A stretch of DNA of 64,000 nucleotides, from the NCBI GenBank assembly GCA_965370415.1, contig CBDUTJ010000001.1, positions 62,001-126,000 of the forward strand. The letters are read 5' to 3'. Source of the stretch: JACNIV01 sp965370415 (GTDB lineage: Bacteria; Cloacimonadota; Cloacimonadia; Cloacimonadales; TCS61). Positions 59,311 through 64,000 of the stretch are shown piece after piece. Made by a program: the position numbers and the translations under genes. Numbering within the stretch: position 1 is the first letter of the stretch; each line of letters opens with the position of its first letter. The notes beneath the pieces are model-generated. The model was not told the origin of the DNA. It ran no database searches and worked only from the letters and a program-made list of their open reading frames with translations.

Positions 59311-59847
59311 ATGGCAAGAACTCGGTATAAAATATTTGAAAATAATCAGCCATACTTTTTAACCTGTACTGTAGTAAATTGGTTGCCAATTTTTGGTAAT
59401 CCCGAAATTGCTCAGATTATTTTGAATTCGCTCAAATTTTTGAAGGAACATAAACGACTAACGATTTTTGCCTACGTAATAATTGAACATCATCTTCATT
59501 TAGTAGCATCATCCAAAGACTTAACAAAAGAAATGGGTGATTTCAAATCTTATTCAGCTCGGAAAATTATTGATTATTTTAAAGATCAAAACAATCAGTT
59601 TATTATTAAGCAGTTAAAGTATTTCAAACTCAAACATAAAAAGGATAGGACGTATCAATTATGGCAAGAGGGAAATCATCCACAGTTAATACAAGGGGAT
59701 AAAATGATGCGTCAAAAAATAGAATATATTCATCAGAATCCTGTTATACACGGATATGTGGATGATGCAATTCACTGGAGGTATTCGAGTGCAAAAAATT
59801 ATGAAGGAATGGAAGGTTTGTTGGAAGTGAAGACAAACTGGTTTTAA
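59311..59847 (+). CDS. tnpA-REP: REP-associated tyrosine transposase (RAYT, Y1_Tnp family)
   Basis: The 178-residue HUH-type transposase related to IS200/IS605 TnpA has the metal-binding His61-x-His63 (IEHHLHLVA) and the catalytic Tyr139 (QKIEYIHQNPV). The N-terminus ARTRYKIFENNQPYFLTCTV is typical of RAYT. RAYTs are domesticated single-copy relatives that cleave and move REP hairpins. It is flanked 12 bp upstream and 20 bp downstream by REP palindromes in inverted orientation, a complete REPtron-like unit. Reading frame and catalytic residues look intact. Confidence 0.93.
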   Translation: MARTRYKIFENNQPYFLTCTVVNWLPIFGNPEIAQIILNSLKFLKEHKRLTIFAYVIIEHHLHLVASSKDLTKEMGDFKSYSARKIIDYFKDQNNQFIIKQLKYFKLKHKKDRTYQLWQEGNHPQLIQGDKMMRQKIEYIHQNPVIHGYVDDAIHWRYSSAKNYEGMEGLLEVKTNWF

Positions 59848-59867
59848 CGCATGAGTCTTGAAAGTGT

Positions 59868-59891
59868 GTTCCCACGCAGGAGCATGGGAAC
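59868..59891. repeat. REP palindrome downstream of the RAYT gene
   Basis: GTTCCCA 59868-59874 and TGGGAAC 59885-59891 with CGCAGGAGCA between. It is followed by a direct repeat: AGCATGGGAACAAGAGGAA occurs at 59881-59899 and again at 59908-59926. Confidence 0.85.
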
Positions 59892-59947
59892 AAGAGGAAG
59901 TTACAAAAGCATGGGAACAAGAGGAATTAATAGTAAGGAGAAAAAGG

Positions 59948-60733
59948 ATGAAAGTGACAATGATCATGATAACAGTAATGCTACTTTGCAGTGTTTCGGG
60001 TTTTGCTCAAAATAAGGATTTCATAACAACCGATTCAGGTTTGAAATATCGCATTACCGAACATGGAGACGGAGAATTGCCCAAAACCGGTGACCGTGTA
60101 GTTGTTCATTACACAGGCAAATTAGAGGATGGAACTAAATTCGACAGCTCACTGGATAGGAACAAACCTTTTACATTTGAACTGGGAGCAAGACAGGTTA
60201 TTAAAGGCTGGGATGAAGGTATTGCACTTTTACATGTGGGAGATAAAGTCACTTTAATAATTCCTTCCGAATTGGGTTACGGCAGCAGGGAAATGGGATC
60301 AATACCAGCAAATTCAACTCTTATATTTGATGTTGAACTTGTTGATATTCTACCGGCTATTAAAATTGAACCTTTCAATATCGAAGGTAAAGCAAGTATT
60401 ACCACAGATTCCGGTTTGAAATACTACCTTGTAAAAGAAGGAACCGGAAAACAAGCAGCAACCGGCTATGAAGTAACGGTGCATTATACCGGTTATTTTG
60501 AAGACGGCAGTATCTTTGATTCATCAGTGAAACGTGGTCAACCGTTTAAATTCACTTTAGGGATGAGACGTGTAATAGCAGGTTGGGATGAAGGCGTAGC
60601 CCTGATGAAAATTGGCGATAAAATGCGCTTTGTTATACCGTACCAATTAGCTTACGGTGAAAAAGGATATCCGGGTGTTATTCCACCCAAAGCGACCCTG
60701 ATTTTTGATGTTGAGTTGCTGGAAATAAAATAA
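59948..60733 (+). CDS. Exported peptidyl-prolyl isomerase with two FKBP domains
   Basis: The 261-residue protein has a signal peptide (MKVTMIMITVMLLCSVSGFAQ) and tandem FKBP domains (about 27-135 and 150-260). Each has VVVHYTGKLEDGTKFDSS or VTVHYTGYFEDGSIFDSS, a GWDEG segment and the TLIFDVEL end strand. FKBPs catalyse proline cis-trans isomerisation; this one would act in the periplasm or on the outer membrane. The ATG at 59948 follows AAGGAG. The open frame continues 30 codons upstream through REP sequence (MKVCSHAGAWEQEE...), which I exclude. The second domain is not a close copy of the first. Confidence 0.9.
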   Translation: MKVTMIMITVMLLCSVSGFAQNKDFITTDSGLKYRITEHGDGELPKTGDRVVVHYTGKLEDGTKFDSSLDRNKPFTFELGARQVIKGWDEGIALLHVGDKVTLIIPSELGYGSREMGSIPANSTLIFDVELVDILPAIKIEPFNIEGKASITTDSGLKYYLVKEGTGKQAATGYEVTVHYTGYFEDGSIFDSSVKRGQPFKFTLGMRRVIAGWDEGVALMKIGDKMRFVIPYQLAYGEKGYPGVIPPKATLIFDVELLEIK

Positions 60734-60749
60734 ACTGGAGGATTTTACT

Positions 60750-61367
60750 ATGTCTGATTTAAGACATTTTTTAAGATATGAAATCACAGGCTTGATGTTT
60801 TTTGTACATTTTAATGCTTTTCTGTATGGAATTGGTAAAATTTGCAGCAGAGAACAACTGCTTAAACTTATTGTACCTGAGGTCTTAATAGCTGTTTTAG
60901 TAGGATGGATAATTTATCAAATATATGATTCATTAAATTCCTCTGCTCATTGCATGAAAAGCTCAATTAAAAAAGTAATTGAATGGGCAAAAAAGGAGGA
61001 AAAAAAGATTGATGTCAATAAAGCTAAACATGCAATTCAAATTGGTCTTTATTACAATTCTAATCACGAGAATTCAAAACTAGATAATTCGAATATGAAA
61101 GAATTACTGAATTTATTATCAAGCAAATTTGAACATTGGGGTTCACGAATAATTAATGCAAGTATTAACTTATTAGCCTTTCTATTGTATTTAGAATATA
61201 ATATTATTACTAAAAATAAGTTCTTTCTTATTTCAGCTATAGTAACTTTTTTCATATTGTTTTTCATATCAATGAAAATATGGATATTAAAAAAGGAAAT
61301 AGAATCCTACGAAGGTATGTTAATAAACCTTAAAAAAGATGAAATCACGGAGGCAACTAACTTATGA
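60750..61367 (+). CDS. Hypothetical four-helix membrane protein
   Basis: The 205-residue protein has membrane segments at about 14-34, 38-58, 130-148 and 152-174, a charged cytoplasmic stretch between (KKVIEWAKKEEKKIDVNKAK) and a Lys/Glu C-terminal helix. No family recognised. Composition is more AT-rich than its neighbours, like the orphan genes at 34-37 kb. GGAGG precedes the ATG, and the end overlaps the racemase gene by 4 bp, so it is coupled to it. Confidence 0.6.
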   Translation: MSDLRHFLRYEITGLMFFVHFNAFLYGIGKICSREQLLKLIVPEVLIAVLVGWIIYQIYDSLNSSAHCMKSSIKKVIEWAKKEEKKIDVNKAKHAIQIGLYYNSNHENSKLDNSNMKELLNLLSSKFEHWGSRIINASINLLAFLLYLEYNIITKNKFFLISAIVTFFILFFISMKIWILKKEIESYEGMLINLKKDEITEATNL

Positions 61368-62047
61368 AAACGATAGGTCTTATCGGCGGAGTCAGTTGGG
61401 AATCTACCAAAGAATACTACAGGATCATTAACGAAACTGTCAGGAAAAAGATGGGTAAATTTCATTCTGCTAAAATTCTGCTTTATTCCCTGGATTTTCA
61501 AGTGATACGTGATTCCAACTGGCAACAGATAGGCAAGTTACTTACAAATAAAGCAATCCTGCTGGAAAAAGCAGGAGCTGACTGCGTTCTTATTTGTGCA
61601 AATACACTTCATAAAGTTTACAATGAAGTTCAGAATTCTGTGTCTATTCCAATATTGCATATTGCAGATCCCCTGGGAAAAGCCATTAAGCAAGAAGGTT
61701 TTCATAAAGTGGGTCTTCTGGGAACTAAAACAACCATGGAAGAAAATTTCTATCAAAAAAGATTAAAGGAAAAATTCGATATCGATGTGCTTATTCCACC
61801 AAAAGAAGAAAGAGAGATGGTTCATAAAATTATTTTTAATGAATTGGTTACTGGTAGAATTAAGAAATATTCTAGAGGAATATATTACAGCATCATGTAC
61901 GAATTGATCGAGCTAGGAGCAGAAGGAATTATTCTGGGATGCACAGAAATTCCACTTCTCATCAAACAGAAAGATGTTAGAATCCCACTCTTCGATACCA
62001 CACAACTCCATGCAGAAGCAGCCGTAGAATTCGCTTTGGATAAATAA
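61364..62047 (+). CDS. Aspartate/glutamate (broad) amino-acid racemase
   Basis: The 227-residue PLP-independent racemase of the Asp/Glu family has both catalytic cysteines: Cys78 in ICANTLHK and Cys193 in LGCTEIPLL. The N-terminal IGLIGGVSWESTKEYY is a YgeA-type signature. It interconverts L- and D-amino acids (aspartate or broad substrates) and could supply D-residues for cell wall or catabolism. It lies in tandem with an amidohydrolase gene (24 bp). Confidence 0.9.
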   Translation: MKTIGLIGGVSWESTKEYYRIINETVRKKMGKFHSAKILLYSLDFQVIRDSNWQQIGKLLTNKAILLEKAGADCVLICANTLHKVYNEVQNSVSIPILHIADPLGKAIKQEGFHKVGLLGTKTTMEENFYQKRLKEKFDIDVLIPPKEEREMVHKIIFNELVTGRIKKYSRGIYYSIMYELIELGAEGIILGCTEIPLLIKQKDVRIPLFDTTQLHAEAAVEFALDK

Positions 62048-62071
62048 AATAATGAAAGAAAGAGAGGAATT

Positions 62072-63295
62072 ATGAAAAAGATCGTGATTAAAGCTAAAGT
62101 CCTGTATGATGGATTGAAAAGCTATAAAAACAGATTCATTGTCATAGAAGATGAAAAGATAGTAGAAGTAACAAAAACAGCAATTAAAGCCGATTTCGAA
62201 GGATTTGTTACTCCTGCTTTTATCGATCCCCATTCCCATATTGGGATGGATCGAGATGGCGAACCCTGGCAGGAAAACGAAGTTAATGATATTGTGAACC
62301 AGATCAACCCGCTCGATGATCCATTGAATAGTATCTATTTTGATGACCGTGCTTTCAAAGATGCTGTAGATTTTGGAGTTCTTTACAGTTGTGTTGTACC
62401 GGGTAGCGGTAATCTTATTGGCGGTAGAGCTAAGATCATCAGGAATTATGCCCGGAACGTGAAAGAAGCTTTTATGAAGGATTATGGTTTCAAGATGGCA
62501 CTCGGTTATAATCCGCGTTCTACCCAGGAATGGAAGGGAGAACGTTCCAACACCAGGATGGGAATTTATGCACTGTTAGAGAAAAAACTGGATGCAACAC
62601 TCATTAAAAGAGAAAAGAAACAATTAGACCTGAAGAAAAAAACCAGGGAACTCAATAAGAAATTGAAAGAAAAGAAAATCTCCAAAAAAGAGCTTGAAGA
62701 AGAATTGAAGATAGCCGATAAAGAATTCGAACTGGAGTTTTTACCGGAGGAAAAGGCTCTTCTACTGTTGCTGCGCGGTAAAATGACCGCTAAAGTTCAC
62801 GTTCATAAAGAAGACGATGTGTATTACCTGATTAAATTAGCAAAAAAATATAACCTGAAAGTTACTGCTGAACACACTGGAGATGTTTTCCATAAAGAAG
62901 TTTTTGATGAACTTGGTAAACATAATATTCCAGTTGTTTTTGGTCCACTTGGCACTTTAGGTTATAAAGTAGAATTAAAGCATGCTTATTATCAGAATGC
63001 AAAACTCCTGATGAATTCAAAAGCTTTCTTTGGCTTGATGACAGACCATCCGGTTATCCATACATATTCGCTTCGCGACAGTCTTAAATTCTTCCTGATA
63101 CAGGGAATGAACAAAGAAGATGCGATCTCACTCATTACATACAAGAATGCTAAAATACTGGGTATCGATGATATTCTGGGCACAATAAAAAAAGGTAAAT
63201 TGGCAAGTTTGGTTGTCTGGAATAATGATCCGCTCGACTTGAGTGCTTTCCCTGTAATGGTGATGGGAGAGGGAAAAATACTGCGAAAGAAATAA
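62072..63295 (+). CDS. Amidohydrolase (imidazolonepropionase-like)
   Basis: The 407-residue metal-dependent hydrolase has the metal motif PHSHIGMD (His54, His56), then KVHVHKED, AEHTGDV and TDHPVIHTY with late Asp, and the composite domain at both ends (GTIKKGKLASLVVWNNDPLD). A Lys/Glu-rich helical hairpin (about 185-225) is inserted in the barrel. Related enzymes hydrolyse cyclic amides or dipeptides; the substrate is unknown. Together with the racemase it may salvage amino-acid derivatives (inference). Confidence 0.85.
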   Translation: MKKIVIKAKVLYDGLKSYKNRFIVIEDEKIVEVTKTAIKADFEGFVTPAFIDPHSHIGMDRDGEPWQENEVNDIVNQINPLDDPLNSIYFDDRAFKDAVDFGVLYSCVVPGSGNLIGGRAKIIRNYARNVKEAFMKDYGFKMALGYNPRSTQEWKGERSNTRMGIYALLEKKLDATLIKREKKQLDLKKKTRELNKKLKEKKISKKELEEELKIADKEFELEFLPEEKALLLLLRGKMTAKVHVHKEDDVYYLIKLAKKYNLKVTAEHTGDVFHKEVFDELGKHNIPVVFGPLGTLGYKVELKHAYYQNAKLLMNSKAFFGLMTDHPVIHTYSLRDSLKFFLIQGMNKEDAISLITYKNAKILGIDDILGTIKKGKLASLVVWNNDPLDLSAFPVMVMGEGKILRKK

Positions 63296-63320
63296 TTGGT
63301 AGTTCAGTTCTAATTTTATA

Positions 63321-63357
63321 AGATAAAAGACCCGGCTTTCGACCGGGTCTTTTATCT
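63321..63357. terminator. Bidirectional intrinsic terminator
   Basis: A 15-bp perfect stem, AGATAAAAGACCCGG 63321-63335 with CCGGGTCTTTTATCT 63343-63357, 7-nt loop. It lies between convergent genes and can serve both. Confidence 0.9.
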
Positions 63358-63371
63358 ATTAGATTTGATGT

Positions 63372-64000
63372 TTATTTTTTGGGAAGATTCATTTTATCAT
63401 ACATGATCTTCTCACGCATTTCAGGCGATAATGGTTGATTTGTAATAGAAGCTTGCCCTCTACTGGTAACAGTAATAGTACATACCTCCCACCAGGCAAG
63501 CGGGTTAGTGCCATTACCGTCATCAACTATGAAATGGTGCGGCCCGAAAGTTGCTTCCAACTCTCCATCAAAGAAAACCTGCACAGTAGCATCGGAATAA
63601 TCATCCATATCAAGAGAGTAGCAGTTTATCTGGATCTCATAAATTCCCACGTTTGCTGTTTGCACGGTAAAAGTTTCTGGGCCATAGCCTTCTACATCAT
63701 CAATATCCAGCGAACCATCTGAGATGACCATATTTCCATAGTAACAATGCTCTCCATTAGGATTCCAGGCATGCAGGTCGAGGTCTGAGGTGGGAGTATT
63801 CCACCAGAGCACAACTTCTATTTCCGGTGCTGTAAAATCACCATACACTGTAAGTAAATCGCTAACACCTGTATCACCATTTGCGCTGTTAGCTCTAAGC
63901 TGAATGGTATTTTCACCAGCAGTAATAGAAATATCAACATAAATATACCCATAGTAAACATCGATCTCGTAATCTAAACCATTTAAAGTTATGATTGCTG
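63372..64000 (-). CDS. C-terminal part of a large secreted protein (partial)
   Basis: The frame is open to the right edge of the window; about 209 codons are visible, and the 5' end lies outside. The visible part holds Ig-like or bacterial-adhesion strands (AGENTIQLRANSANGDTGVSD) and a YfaP/DUF2135-like beta-sandwich (VVLWWNTPTSDLDLHAWNPN with EHCYYGN, then YEIQINCYS), ending TNQPLSPEMREKIMYDKM and NLPKK. It lacks the FlgD-like sorting end. It is probably cell-surface or secreted. It converges with the amidohydrolase gene across a shared terminator. Confidence 0.75.
   Translation of the reverse strand, partial: AIITLNGLDYEIDVYYGYIYVDISITAGENTIQLRANSANGDTGVSDLLTVYGDFTAPEIEVVLWWNTPTSDLDLHAWNPNGEHCYYGNMVISDGSLDIDDVEGYGPETFTVQTANVGIYEIQINCYSLDMDDYSDATVQVFFDGELEATFGPHHFIVDDGNGTNPLAWWEVCTITVTSRGQASITNQPLSPEMREKIMYDKMNLPKK

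Noticed and set aside
59858..59947. Longer N-terminus for the double FKBP protein
   Set aside because: The 30 extra codons are REP sequence read in frame; the ATG at 59948 has AAGGAG and begins the signal peptide.
1..64000. CRISPR arrays, rRNA and tRNA genes
   Set aside because: No regularly spaced repeats with unique spacers, rRNA segments or convincing cloverleaf sequences were seen on reading both strands.

Overview
The window looks like a chromosome segment of an AT-rich, Gram-negative, diaminopimelate-type bacterium of the FCB group, most likely a Candidatus Cloacimonadota (Cloacimonetes) member. The clues are outer-membrane-type beta-barrel proteins, a secreted protein ending in a FlgD-like 'SGIYFYKL...' sorting module, a meso-DAP MurE motif (DNPR) next to DapA, and many palindromic intergenic repeats. 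The taxon is inferred from family content, not from a marker gene. The genetic code is standard, except that UGA also encodes selenocysteine, shown by an in-frame UGA at the active-site position of selD.

0-5.5 kb: the start of a BMP/nucleoside-type ABC ATPase; a structured leader holding a tiny UGA-containing ORF; selenoprotein SelD; a LexA/CI-like repressor with two matched upstream operators; a TFIIB-type zinc-ribbon protein; and a lemA-htpX-like pair. 5.5-13 kb (minus strand): a beta-barrel protein, DUF2809, an Nmad3-like protein, CreD, a 1017-aa secreted repeat protein and two tiny Lys-rich proteins. 13.2-19.3 kb (plus): a coiled-coil lipoprotein and a LysM protein, then a tightly overlapping operon of PgpH-like c-di-AMP phosphodiesterase, YbeY, CorC/HlyC protein, DUF3108 protein and VanZ protein.

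19.3-26.2 kb (minus): housekeeping genes dapA, trmL, a solute-binding lipoprotein, an MlaE-like permease, dnaB, a family-4 uracil-DNA glycosylase, an rpoZ candidate, gmk and gcvH. 26.3-31.3 kb: an HD-GYP response regulator and a large PAS/GAF histidine kinase, with cspA between them.

31.4-38.0 kb is accessory DNA: a metallophosphoesterase with a duplicated 3' end inside repeats, a second cspA whose promoter/leader is almost a copy of the first, and an all-minus array of small orphan genes (NUC endonuclease, zinc ribbon, membrane proteins, helical protein, DUF2158) separated by 60-bp palindromes. A 21-bp direct repeat with one mismatch lies at each end.

38.2-55.0 kb is a complete dcw cell-division/cell-wall cluster: mraZ, rsmH, ftsL, ftsI, a murE-murF fusion, mraY, murD, ftsW, murG, murC, murB, ftsQ, ftsA, ftsZ. 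It is preceded by an array of 10-bp-phased CTCA repeats that are probably MraZ boxes, and is interrupted by a terminator-like hairpin between ftsL and ftsI. 55-64 kb: a YvlD-like membrane protein, DUF6051-like hydrolase, beta-barrel protein, polysaccharide deacetylase, GNAT, a RAYT transposase flanked by inverted REP palindromes, a double FKBP isomerase, an orphan membrane protein, an Asp/Glu racemase, an amidohydrolase and the C-terminal part of a secreted protein. No tRNA, rRNA or CRISPR array was found.
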